From contig CM077671.1 of the NCBI GenBank assembly GCA_039707655.1, positions 305,536,509 through 305,600,508 of the forward strand: 64,000 nucleotides of DNA, read 5' to 3'. Numbering within the stretch: position 1 is the stretch's first letter; every line of letters begins with the position of its first letter. The notes beneath the pieces are model-generated. The model worked only from the letters and a program-made list of their open reading frames with translations. It was not told the DNA's origin and searched no databases. The translations under genes were made by a program, and so were the position numbers. Shown here one piece after another: positions 33,316 to 44,100 of the stretch. This DNA is from Elymus sibiricus (taxonomy: Eukaryota > Streptophyta > Magnoliopsida > Poales > Poaceae).

Positions 33316-34758
33316 ATGGCCAAGGCTCGAGCTCGAGCTCGGCCGAGCCCCGCGCCGCCCCTGGAGCCCGCCAGCCGGCGGCCTCCCCGCGACCAGATCC
33401 GTGCGCCGCCGCCTGTCCCCGGCCTCCCCGACCTCTCCTCCGGCCTCCCTTGGTCCCACCGCGCGCCACTGCCGCTCGAGTCCGTCATTGAGGTCAGCGA
33501 CATCGACGCCGTCCTCCAGCGAGCCGCCGAGGAGGAACTCCTCCACGGAGACGACGCGAAGGGCACCGCCGCTCTCTCCGCCGCGCTCGGCTCCAGCCTC
33601 ATCGATCTGTAAGCGCCCGGTTCTGTTTTGGCTCCCCGCAGGTGTTTGACGAATTGCCTCTAACACGGGTGCTGCGGTTATTTTGCGTTGCAGGGATGGG
33701 ACGGGGGACACGGAGGAGGAGAGACGGCTTCTGCGGGAGGAGCAGGAGGCCCTGCACGCCGACAGCCTCAGGGTGCCCCGCCGGTGAGTGCTCGGCACCG
33801 TCGTTTCTTTCTTCTTTGGTCGTCTGGAGTGGGATGAGCTGTGCATGGTTGAACGGAATCGGAATGTTTTCAGGCCCCCGTGGACTGCCCAGATGACGAC
33901 CGAGGAGCTCGACACCAACGAGAAGCGGGCCTTCCTGGAGTGGCGGAGGAACCTCGCCAGGTTGGTGCACTTCTCTGCTGTGTTTCTAGCAGTGCCGTTG
34001 TTCAAAAGTTACATTGCTCCTTTGTACAGGAAACGGTTGTCGAGTGTATTTCAGGAAATATCGGGTTTATGCTCTTAGTTGCAGGAAATCTCCCGATTTT
34101 GTATTCATACCATTTCGGAAAACTCACCTACCTTGGCATGTTAACAATTTAAGTAACACTACTTGCTACAAAATACTTCAGCAGTAGTTGGTTAGGGTGT
34201 TGTTTGTTTATGAAACTATGTCGATATATCAATGTAAAACCCAGGTCATGTGTTGTAGCCATAAAACCCCAGGTTTTCTGCAACTATAACCTTAGACTTG
34301 GGTATCTTTGGAATCTTATGTTAGAAATCATACCTGGACTTGTTCTGAATATTCGTGCTAAATTCTGAAGCTGGTTCATTCTTTCTGGGCAATGAAAATG
34401 TAAAGTACTAATTTAAGTATTCAAATTGAACAGTATATAAACAAAGCACATAGAGCTATAGAAGCTTTTAATTGGTTTCTTCAGCTTGAATGGAAGCAAT
34501 GTACATATTCCTGACTACTCTTTTCAATGTCTGAGCATGCAGTCCATCTAAGTTAATTTTAAATTTGCTACTATGTTGTTTGTTCTACAAAAGTCAATTA
34601 TAAAAGAAATGTTCTGCAGATTGCAAGAGAATGAAGAACTTGTCCTTACGCCTTTTGAGAAGAATCTTGATATCTGGAGACAACTCTGGAGAGTACTTGA
34701 GCGCAGTGATTTGGATGATATCATCTATACATGTTCCTGGATAACTAAGCCTATGTAA
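33316..34758 (+). pseudogene. LSG1: Captured N-terminal fragment of LSG1-type large-subunit GTPase gene
   Basis: Four exons with GT-AG introns join in frame: 33316-33608, 33694-33783, 33874-33960 and 34620 onward. The product reads LESVIEVSDIDAVLQRAAEE, then EEERRLLREEQEALHADSLR, VPRRPPWTAQMTTEELDTNE, FLEWRRNLARL and TPFEKNLDIWRQLWRVLERS. This is the region just before the circularly permuted GTPase domain of LSG1, which releases NMD3 from the 60S subunit. Similarity stops at about 34713; the frame then ends after a short unrelated tail (stop at 34756-34758). All GTP-binding motifs are missing. The first ~55 residues (Pro/Arg/Ala-rich) also do not look like LSG1, so the fragment is chimeric. 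The kept introns mean capture at DNA level. Confidence 0.75.
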
Positions 34759-37700
34759 CTGAGAAATTGGATTATGAGAAATTGTTAATAGAATCTTCAT
34801 ACCATTCTGGAGATTATTTGGGGGAACATCAACAGTGTGACAACAAACAACACAGTATGCTTTTCTAAGTATCCTTGCAATGGGTCAATCATCTTATTGT
34901 TATTTTCCTGCCGATATGAAGCCCTGCTGATACTGTAGTGCATGTTTTTGTTTTAGCTTATTCAGCCTCTAATAGAGTTGTTGGCATACAAAAAATTGTT
35001 GCAGGAAAGATAGATAAACTTGTGTTGTAGCCTAGAACCAAAACATAATCCGTGACAATCAGTTTAATATATATTTTGACGAAAGTTGCAATTAGGATGT
35101 GGATTTAAACAAATTTATCTGAGTTGATACAGATTCCACCCTTTGTTCCATCGTATTTGTGTAGGTCCTGCAATGGGTCAATGGATGCCCTGATGTGGTG
35201 GACAGTGGCGGGCTCCTGAATTTTTCTTGTGTAGTTTGTTGCAATCTGACGGAAAAGGAACATGTGAAGGCAAGTGACATGCCAGCATATAGTTCTCCGA
35301 AGGTAATCCAGCCTGTTTCATGTCTAAAAATGATGAAATCTATCTTATGAACTAGGCAACTGAAACTGTTTCGTGTTGCTGCTTTTTTTTACTGATTTTT
35401 GTAGCTCCATGTTTTGCTTTTCCTGAACTAGATTGATAGACACATATTCTCCGTCTCTCCTACTCTTCAAATCACTGTTCTTTACATTAGCCATACAATT
35501 GCACAAATAGACCATATAAAATGGGATTCTGTCATATGTAAACCATATAAATAGAATTCAAGCTGATTTGATTATGTTTCATCTCCATAATTATTTTCTC
35601 TTGGTCCAGAGAACATAAGCTGGAACATATAAATTCATTTTCTGCTCATTTTGAGATGATATAAGGATTTCTGCTATTATACTGATAGTTAATGACAGCA
35701 GCCCCCCAAGAATATGATGTTCTCTAGCAAGAAATTTGTTATTTCCTTACACTACTTTATTTTTCCATGTTTGCTTTAATCACCTATTTATTTATTTGAA
35801 CAAGCAGCAGTTAGCCTTTGTTTACTTAACATGAATGTTGTTGTAATCATGAATATGTCCTTAGAATTACTGTAAGAATGAAGCCATTGTCGGTAGAATG
35901 TCTGCAGATGTAGCTCTTTCACTCGTGTAAAAGTTAGTCCTAGAGGTCATTAAGATTATTGTAGTTTCATTTTTCTCTGACGAGGCATATTCAGTTTACT
36001 ATATGTTCTTCTCACCTATCAACAGAAGTGTATGAATTCATTAAATGTTCCTCGCAAGGTGTTCTCTTGGGGTACGTCGAAACGCAGCACGTGGAGAGAA
36101 AAATCAGTTCAGTATCTTTCAATTAGGATGCGTGCAACATTGGGATTTATATACAGTACTTTTTCCTCTTTCCGTACTTATGTGGTTCACACAAATTTTG
36201 CACTCTTCACAAATATCGTTGATTTGCTATGCTTATGTGTTTTCAGGCTTGCCCATACTCCTTTTAGTGTTCCTGTATATCATCTTTCTCTGTTGAATTT
36301 TTTCTGCAGTTTGTTAGAATCTTGCGGAAGTAAAGGAACATGTGAATGCAAGCAACACGTCAGTATATGGTTCTCTGAAGGTAATCCAGTTCATGTCTAA
36401 AAAAGATTAAATCCATCATATTACCAGACAACTAAAACTGTGTTATGTTGCTACTCTTTTCCTTTGGATTTTTGTAGCTTCATATTCAATTAATGCCTCA
36501 AGTCCGAATGAGACTGCATGTTTTGTCTAATTGAAAAATTACAGAGAAAATGATGCTTATATTCAAGGAGCGGTTTTTAATCTGTGCTTGGTGATCAATT
36601 TATAAACAAGATACATTCATGACCATGCTCCATGATGTAGGAATAGGAACCAAGTTCAGTATAATCCCTAGGTAACAACTGTAAGTTGTGCACAACATGA
36701 AATGGTTTTTTTGGCATAATATTCGGGGTTGAGGGCATTTGTTAATCACATAGTTATAGCATTCAGTCCAGATAACATCTGCATGTGTTGTACTTTCGAA
36801 TTTCTGTTTCCATATTCAGTCTCATCTCAAGAAAATTATACTTAATATTGTTTTTGCTATATGCAGGCGTATGCATCAAGTTCTACATTTTCAGGATCCT
36901 CTGCTAAGAAATATATTTTTGCAGTACTTGAAAAAATAGTTATATGTAGAGAATATGTAATTCTTGCTTTTGTGCTGTCAAAATTCTTGAGCAAAGATCT
37001 TTGGAGTGATTTCCGGTCATCTTTTTCAGGAAAGCGTAAGTGTTCTGAGAACCCTTTCTTCAGTGTTCTACCTTCTCCAATCGTTTGCAGGTCTATGGGA
37101 AAAATATATGGTTCTAATTCCAGGCATACTTAAAATCTTTCTTAAGATATGGATGTGGATTTCTTCAGTGTTTTCCCGTACAGATTTCCCTTTTTGATCT
37201 TTGTAGACATACTGCCACAATGATTTTATGATTTAGCAACTTTATTTTTATTTTCTTCTGCAAGAAATGTTCGAGGAATTGGACTGTAGCTGTTAATTCT
37301 TTTCTTGATATTTGTTTGGCAAGTTTGTTAGCATCAAACTCTCTTTAGAACTTGCTTCACAGTCCTGGCGGCAGTTTGACTCCCTCCTTCTGTAGGCTCA
37401 CTTTGTTTCAGGTTATCAACTTCAGTGCCTCAAGTGCTTATAGTACTGTAAATAAGTTTTTTTTATTTTTTTTGCAAATGCTCATATGCTTATGGTACTG
37501 TAGATAAGATTTATTTGTTGGTTGTCTGACTTTTGTTACAGAACATGTGCCAATTGTAATTGTGTTTAATAGAATGATTTGTGCAAAACCTTATCCGAGT
37601 AAGAATGCAAACCATTATAGGTGCTGAGTAGAATCAAAATTGATACCAAGCTGGAGCCTTTTTCCAATTTAGTATTTTTGTATAAAAACTGTATTATCCA

Positions 37701-38208
37701 ATGAATTAATTGGAGCAGGACATGTTCTCTATTTTAACTCAATCCTCTGATCTCTTTGAATTCTTGATCATCATCATTGTTCTATTATTAATTAGATGGA
37801 GATGGTGGCCGGTGCAAAAATTCCTCCATCGTTATGTCATTGTAAATGACAGTGAGATAAAGGTTGTATCATCAGGAGATTCTACAGTTTGTTTAGAATT
37901 TAAGAATGTTCTTCCAGGCATATGATTAGTCGGTTGTTCAAAGACATGCAAAATGTTCAGAGGCTTAAAGAATTTCTCTTAACAGTAGCACCACTAAGTC
38001 TTCCTGTAGGTGTAGATGTGGGTTGTAACAGTTCTAGTTCTGCATAAAAAATGACAGTATTGACACCATGTAATCTTACTCATACAATATTCACATCATG
38101 TAATTCTGGAAATATATGCTCATATCTAGTTCTGCATAAAAAATGACAGTATTGACATGTTATAAATAGTTTGTTTGTCTTTTTGTTTATTTTGTTACAT
38201 TTTGCAGG
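34759..38208. other. Non-coding interior of Pack-CACTA with an internal duplication
   Basis: AT-rich, intron-like sequence. A ~250-bp segment at 35220-35470 (GGAACATGTGAAGGCAAGTG...TTCTCCGAAGGTAATCCAG) recurs diverged at 36300-36550 (GGAACATGTGAATGCAAGCA...TTCTCTGAAGGTAATCCAG). Both keep an exon-like block with a GT donor. A few other exon-like islands (for example 36865-36900, 37800-37920) may be decayed captured exons. None can be assigned. Confidence 0.45.
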
Positions 38209-38758
38209 GATAAAGTGAAGAAAAAGAAGAAAAGATTACTAGAAGATTAGTTTTAGGATTTTCTTTTATTTCCTTGCAATTTTCCTTTTATTGAATACTT
38301 GTAAAGACATTGTAATATTCTTACTATAATAAAAAATATGATTCTATTTCATTTTTTGTTTTTAAATTATTTTTCCTTATAAGTTGTTTTCTGTAAATTT
38401 GGATTTTTTTTTTGTTTTCCAAATACATTACTAGTGGCGCATTTCAGCCCTTATTAGTGGCGCACCTTCCTTTATTACTAGTGGCGCACCTATAAGGCTA
38501 TTAGTGGCGCACCTGGACGGAATACCAGTGGAGCACCTAAAGGTTAGTAGTGGCGCACCTGTAGCAATAGTAGTGGCGCACCTGTAGCAATAGTAATGGC
38601 GCACCACATGGTGCGCCACTAGTATTTGGAATAGTAATGGCGCACCAGAGGTGCGCCATTACTATTTATTACTAGTGGCGTGTTAATAGTGGCGCACCTA
38701 TAGTGCGCCATTAATAGCCAAAATAGGTGCGCCACTAATAGGGTTTTTTCTAGTAGTG
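38209..38758 (+). repeat. Terminal exon remnant and right subterminal array of the Pack-CACTA
   Basis: At 38206-38250 an acceptor-like GCAG precedes a short Lys-rich frame ending KKKKKRLLED-stop. AT-rich 3'-UTR-like sequence follows. From 38430 to 38745 GGCGCACC and GGTGCGCC motifs are packed every 20-30 bp, mirroring the left end. Confidence 0.6.
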
Positions 38759-38761
38759 AAG

Positions 38762-39840
38762 TGAAGCACATCAGCATAAAGATTTCATCTCTCAATAAGG
38801 TATAAGTGAAGCATGAGAGGATTTCTTCAAAATTTACCTACTCTCAAATTAATCTAAGTGAAGCATGAGAGTATTTCTACAAAACTTTCCAAGCACATCG
38901 TGCTCAAAAAGATATAAGTGAAGCACTAGAGCAATTCTATAGCTCAAAGAGTTTAAGTGAAGCCCATAGAGCAATTCTAACAAATAATAGCATGATTTTG
39001 GCTTTCTCAAATAGGTGTGTACAGCAAGGATACAAAGGAAAAACTAACAAACAAAGCAAGCAAAGATACAAGACGCTCCAAGCAAAACACATGATATGTG
39101 ACAAATAAAAATATAGCTCCAAGTAAAATACCGATGGTCGTTAGAAGAAAGAGGGGATGCCACTCGGGGGCCATCCCCAAGCTTAGTTGCTTGTTACTCT
39201 TTGGATATATCTTGGGGATGCGGTAGCATCCCCAAGCTTAGGCTTTTGCTACTCCTTATTCCTTCATCCATCGTGATCTCACCCAAAACTTGAAAACTTC
39301 AATCACACAAAACTCAACAAAATCTTCGTGAGATCCGTTAGTATAAGAAAGCAAATCACTACTTTAGGTACTGTTGTAAACCCATTCAAATTTTATAATT
39401 GCATTATACCTAATGTATTTTAACTTTACCATGGCTTATACCCCCCAATACAAACCATAGATTCATCAAAACAAGCACACAATGCAACAAAAACAGAATC
39501 TATCTCAAACAGAACAGTCTGTAGTAATCTGTACTATACCCATACTTCTGTAAATCTAAAAATTCTGAAAAATTAGTACAACATAAGGAATTTTTATAGA
39601 AACACTGTGTTAAAATTTCAGCTCAAGATCGTGTTCCAGTAAAAAATGAAAATTTATATACTGTACGCAAAGTTTCTGTTTCAGATTCAGAATCACTTCT
39701 ACTCATCCTATGAATCATCCTAACGGTTCTACTTGGCACAAACACTAAATAAACCATAAAAACACAATCATAAAAGAGGCATAATTGTGTCAACACTCAA
39801 AAACAGAAAGGAAAAAGCAAAAAAATTATTTATTCATTGG
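38762..39840 (-). other. 3' UTR of insertion B, distal part, with hairpin array
   Basis: Hairpin arms are: CTCTCA 38789-38794 / TGAGAG 38814-38819; ACTCTCA 38840-38846 / TGAGAGT 38866-38872; TGCTC 38901-38905 / GAGCA 38929-38933; GCTC 38942-38945 / GAGC 38969-38972. The loop is TAAGTGAAGCA on this strand. At 39211-39236 the polypurine-tract motif forms a perfect 11-bp hairpin (CTTGGGGATGC, loop GGTA). The rest has no gene. Confidence 0.75.
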
Positions 39841-39873
39841 GTTGCCTCCCAACAAGCGCTATCGTTTTACGCC

Positions 39874-40752
39874 CTAGCCATGCATGATGATTTCAATGAT
39901 GCTCACATAAAAAGTAGTAATTGAAATATGCAAAAGAGCATCATGAATCTCATGACAAACAAATTTAAGTCTAACCCACTTCCTATGCATAGGCATTTTG
40001 TGAGCAAACAATTTATGAGAACAAGAATCAACTAGCATAGGAAGGCAAAACAAGCATAACTTCAAAACTTTGAACGCTTAGAGAGGAAACTTGATATTAT
40101 TGCAATTCCTACAAGCATATGTTCCTCCCTCATAATAAATTTCAGTAGCATCATGAAGGAATTCCACAATATAACTATCACATAAATCATTCTTTTCATG
40201 ATGCACAAGCATAGAATTTTCATTACTCTCCACATAAGCAAATTCCTTATCATCCATGGTAGTGGGAGCAAACTCAACAAAATAACTATCATGAGACACT
40301 TGATTGACATAACCACATTGCAAATTAAAACCATGATGATAATTTTCATGGTTATCATTACTCATTATAGCATACGTGTCATCACCATCATCATGAATAG
40401 GAGGCATGCAATCATCATAATAAATTTGCTCATCAAAACTTGGGGGACTGAAAATATCGTCTTCATCAAACATAGCATCCCCAAGCTTCTGGCTTTGCAT
40501 ATCATTAGCATAATTGACATTAATAGAATTTATAGTAACATCATTGCAATCATGCTTTTCAATCAAGGAGCTATCACGAATCACCTTATAAATTTGTTCT
40601 TTCAACACTTCATCAAAATTTTCAGATGCATGATTTTCAAACAAAACTTCATAGAGATAATCAAGTGCACTCAACTCAATAGCAATTTGTTCATCATAAT
40701 TTGGTCTTTTGAAAAGATTAGCAAGTGGATGAGGATCCCTATCAATAGATTC
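39874..40752 (-). pseudogene. Unknown acidic ORF of non-autonomous gypsy (insertion B)
   Basis: An open frame runs leftward from 40752 (after a TAA, with no ATG at its head) to a stop at 40078. The encoded protein is rich in Asp, Asn, Tyr and Cys: LSALDYLYEVLFENH, DDIFSPPSFDEQIYYDD and DATEIYYEGGTYACRNCN. A further frame continues to 39874 with KMPMHRKWVRLKF. Insertion C has a homologous ORF with the same end (DMPMHRKRVRLRH). It sits where gag would be, but shows no gag or protease motif. Function is unknown. Confidence 0.55.
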
Positions 40753-41027
40753 TTAGCAAGCGAAGATGCAAGCAAATAGAAGGCACATGGCCACACGAGC
40801 AAAGATAGCAAACAAGCAAACAAAAAGAGATCCGGCGAGAAAAAGGCAAACAAAAAAAAGAGGGCGAATAAAACGAAAAATTGGTGAAGTGGGGGAGAGG
40901 AAAACGAGAGGCAAATGGCAAATAATGTAATTGCAAGGAGATGAGATTTGTGATTAGGAACCTGGTAGATGATGTTGGAGTCCCCTCAGCGCCTACGATA
41001 GGCACGTAGAAGTGACTCCTTCCTCCC

Positions 41028-41045
41028 CGGCAACGGCGCCAGAAA
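41028..41045 (-). promoter_or_regulatory. Primer-binding site of insertion B
   Basis: The plus strand reads CCCCGGCAACGGCGCCA just inside the right LTR, the complement of the tRNA-Asp-type site TGGCGCCGTTGCCGGGG. Confidence 0.8.
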
Positions 41046-41051
41046 TTCCTT

Positions 41052-42301
41052 TGACGTGGCTTGGACTGCGTCGGTATTTCCCCAAAGAGGAAGGGATGAT
41101 GTAGCACAGCGACGGTAAGTATTTCCCTCAGTTATGAAACCAAGGTTATCGAACCAGTAGGAGGATCACCAACACCCAATAAGCAGCACCTGCACACAAA
41201 CAACAAATACTTGCAACCCGACGCGAAAGAGAGGTTGTCGATCTCTCTACGGTAAAAAGATAGATTAGGTAATGATAGATAGGAGAGATAGATCTCTCAA
41301 GAACACAAATAAAAGAGTAAATATGCAGCAATATATTTTTGGGTTTTTTGGTTTTGTAGATCTGAAAACAAAGATTGCAAAAAATGTAGATCGGAAAGCA
41401 ATATGGTAGAAAAGTAGACCCGAGGGCCATAGGGTTCACTAGTGGCTTCTCTCATGAGTATAGCGCACGGTGGGTGATCAAATTACTGTTGGGAAATTGA
41501 TAGAAAATCGAATAGCCATGACGATATCCAAGGCGATGATCATTATATAGGCATCACATCCAAGATAGATAGACCGACTCCTGCCTGCATCTACCTCTAT
41601 TACTCCACACATCGACCGCTATCCAGCATGCATCTAGTGTATTAAGTTCATGGAAAAATAGAGTAATGCAATAAGAACGATGACATGATGTAGACAAGAT
41701 CTATTCATGTAGGAATAGACCCCATCTTGTTATCCTTAATAGCAACGATACATGCGTGTCTTGCTGCCCCTTCTGTCACTGGGAAAGAACACCCCAAGAT
41801 CGAACCCATCACAAAGCACCTCTTCCCATGGCAAGAAAAATCGATCTAGTCGGCCTAACTAAACCAAAGATTCGAAGAAGAAATACGATGCTATAAGCAA
41901 TCATGCATATAAGAGATCAAAGAAGACTCAAATAATATTCATGGATAGAAACTGATTATGAACTCAAAATTCATCGGATCCCAACAAACACACCGCAAAA
42001 GTTTACATCAAATAGATCTCCAAGAGACCATTGTATTGAGAATCATAAGAGAGAGAGAAGAAGCCATCTAGCTACTGCCTACGGACCCGTAGGTCTATGG
42101 TGGACTACTCACGCATCATCGGAGAGGCACCTTTGAGGAAGATGAACCCCTCGGTGATGGTGTTTAGATTGGATCTCGCGGTTCTGGAACTTGCGGCGGC
42201 TGGAATTGTGTTTCGTCAACTCCTCTAGGGTTTTTGTATTTTCTGGGAATTTACAGGCACGATAGTCGGTTGAGGGGGTGCCCGGGCTGCCCATCCTCCA
42301 C
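41052..42301 (-). repeat. 5' LTR of insertion B, truncated
   Basis: It aligns with 29833-31078 and stops at GCCCATCCTCCAC. The outer ~310 bp, including the TGATACGTCTCC end, are missing. The next base belongs to the outer gypsy RT. Confidence 0.85.
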
Positions 42302-43240
42302 AGGTATTTCTTCAAGTCTTGCAACGCTACCTCTGCTTCCGGGGTCCATGTCATTGGGCCTGTTTTCTTCAAAATCTTGAAAAATGGCAGGGCACGCTCG
42401 GCGGATATGGAAATGAACTTGCTGATGGCGGCAATGCAACCTGCCAAGCGGCGCACGTCCTTGATGTGCTTGGGTGCCTCCATCTGTTCAATCGCCTCAA
42501 TCTTGGCGTGGTTGGTTTCAATCATGTGTTGTGATATGAAGAACCCGAGGATCTTGCCATAGGGGACTCCGAATACGCACTTCTCGGGGTTGAGCTTTAA
42601 ATTGATCTTGCGTATATTCGTGAAGGTTTCTTCCAGGTCTTGCACCAGCGTGTCCTTGTTCTTGGTCTTGACCACTATATCATCCATGTATGCTTCCACA
42701 TTCCTGTGTAGCTGCGATCCCAGAACAATCTGAACTACCCTTGCGAACGTTGATCCGGCGCTCTTCAACTCGAACGACATGCGTCTGAAGCAGTACGCGC
42801 CGCAGGGGGTAATGAACGCCGTTTTCTCTTCGTCCTCCTTGGCCATGAAGATCTGGTGATAGCCATAATATGCATCAAGGAAGGATAGAAGATCGCAGCC
42901 AGCGGTCGAGTCTACAATCTGGTCAATGCGTGGCAAGGGGAATGGGTCCTTTGGGCAAGCCTTGTTGACATCGGTGAAGTCGATGCAAAGGCTCCATTTC
43001 CCATTCGCCCTGCGCACCACCATAGGATTTTCTAACCAAGTTGGGTAGATCACGCCTCTGATCAGACCTGCCGCTTCTAGCTTTTTGATTTCTTTGGCAA
43101 TAAATTCTTGCCCGTTCCAGGGCTTGTTTTCGGACCTTCTTCTTGACGGGGTGCGCATGGGGACAAACGGCAAGGTGGTGCTCAATCACCTCCCTGGGAA
43201 CACCGGGGATGTCAGACGGTTGCCAGGCAAACACATCGAC
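42302..43240 (-). pseudogene. Reverse transcriptase of outer gypsy
   Basis: Read leftward: GVPREVIEHHLAVCPHAHPV, a frameshift near 43110, then EFIAKEIKKLEAAGLIRGV, NPMVVRRANGKWSLCIDFTD, LLSFLDAYYGYHQIFM and VEAYMDDIVVKT with the YMDD active site (about 42679-42690). The frame then continues through GKILGFFIS to ALQDLKKYL, where the deletion breakpoint at 42301/42302 cuts it. It copied the element's RNA into DNA in its active ancestor. Catalytic residues survive, but the frameshift and truncation make it inactive. Confidence 0.88.
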
Positions 43241-43359
43241 ATTCGTCCACAGGAAGGTGACGAGCGCGCTTTCCTATTTGTTGTCGAGGGTGGTACTTAT
43301 GGTGAAAGTGCTGCCCTCGCCATTCTCCCGCGCAGGCACTTGCTTCGTATTGGGGATGG

Positions 43360-44031
43360 TCACCTTATCTCTCTTGCTCCTGGCAGCAGAGGTGTCTGGT
43401 AAGTCCTCGAATGGCGTGCTACACCTCTTGGCGTGCTTCCTGGAGTCCTTACGAAATTCGCCAGAGTTCTTGTTCTTGTTCTCCCCCCGGGAGCTTTGTC
43501 GACAGGAGTGAGTGCCTCGTCGGTAGACGCTGCCACTGCCTCCCGGAAGAGCTTGTTGACGCAGAGGACTGCATCTTTATGGTCAGCGCGGATGGTGATG
43601 ACGCTCATCGGCCCTGACATCTTGAGAGTGTTGTAGGCGTGGTGTGTTGCCGCCATGAACTTCGCCAGCGCCGGTCGGCCCAGAATCCCATTGTACGGCA
43701 GCGACATCCTTGCGACGTCGAAGGTTACCCACTTTGTCCTCAAGTTGAGCTTGCTGCCGAACATGACTAGCAGAGTGATCTTCCCCTTGGGCTAAGATCT
43801 TCCCGGGTTGACCCCTTGTAAGGACCTCGTTGGCTTGAGATCTGTGTCAGGAATCTGCAGCCGCTTGATCATGTCGGGTGAGATCAAGTTTAACCCAGCC
43901 CCACTATTGACCAACATCTTCGTGACCTTGAGGTTGCTTCTTGTTGGCGAAACCAACAACGGCACGGACCCGACAGCAGTGATGCAGTCAGGGTGGTCCT
44001 CAGCGTCGAAGATGATGGGAGTGTTGGCCAC
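43360..44031 (-). pseudogene. Aspartic protease region of outer gypsy
   Basis: Two frames follow each other. Frame 44031-43792 has VTKMLVNSGAGLNLISPDMI; the catalytic Asp of the usual (L/I)D-G-G/S-G-A site is Asn here, which alone would inactivate it. Frame 43764-43360 has TFDVARMSLPYNGILGRPAL, the downstream ILGRP element. A frameshift and a stop lie between them. Confidence 0.8.
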
Positions 44032-44100
44032 TTGAGGGATTTCCTCGCCTCTGCCGCTGGTTCTGCCGCGTTGATCTCAGGGGCCCACTGCTTGAGCTAC

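Larger units (their letters stand above)
32751..38758. mobile_element. Pack-type CACTA carrying a captured LSG1 gene fragment
   Basis: Termini CACTACTAGAAAAA (32751-32764) and its inverted copy (38745-38758) form a 14-bp inverted repeat. The TSD AAG is at 32748-32750 and 38759-38761, and removing the element rejoins insertion B's UTR. Size is 6,008 bp. Both ends carry arrays of GGCGCACC / GGTGCGCC. The interior holds four exons of a plant gene with introns and no transposase, which is the definition of a Pack-type element. Confidence 0.9.
29833..42301 (-). mobile_element. Non-autonomous gypsy (insertion B), minus strand, carrying a CACTA
   Basis: The left LTR (3' LTR in element orientation) is 29833-31390 and complete. 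The right LTR is 41052-42301 and loses its outer ~300 bp at CTCCAC, where outer-gypsy RT sequence begins abruptly. That deletion also removed most of the host's RNase H, so no TSD can be seen. The internal region holds a primer-binding site, one degenerate ORF and a 3' UTR split by the CACTA at 32751-38758. There is no gag-pol of its own. The LTRs are close relatives of insertion A's, in opposite orientation. Confidence 0.88.

Noticed and set aside
33154..34005. Minus-strand open frame of 283 codons
   Set aside because: It covers the complement of the LSG1 exons and their introns. Its composition is Arg/Gly-rich and it crosses well-defined splice sites of the other strand.
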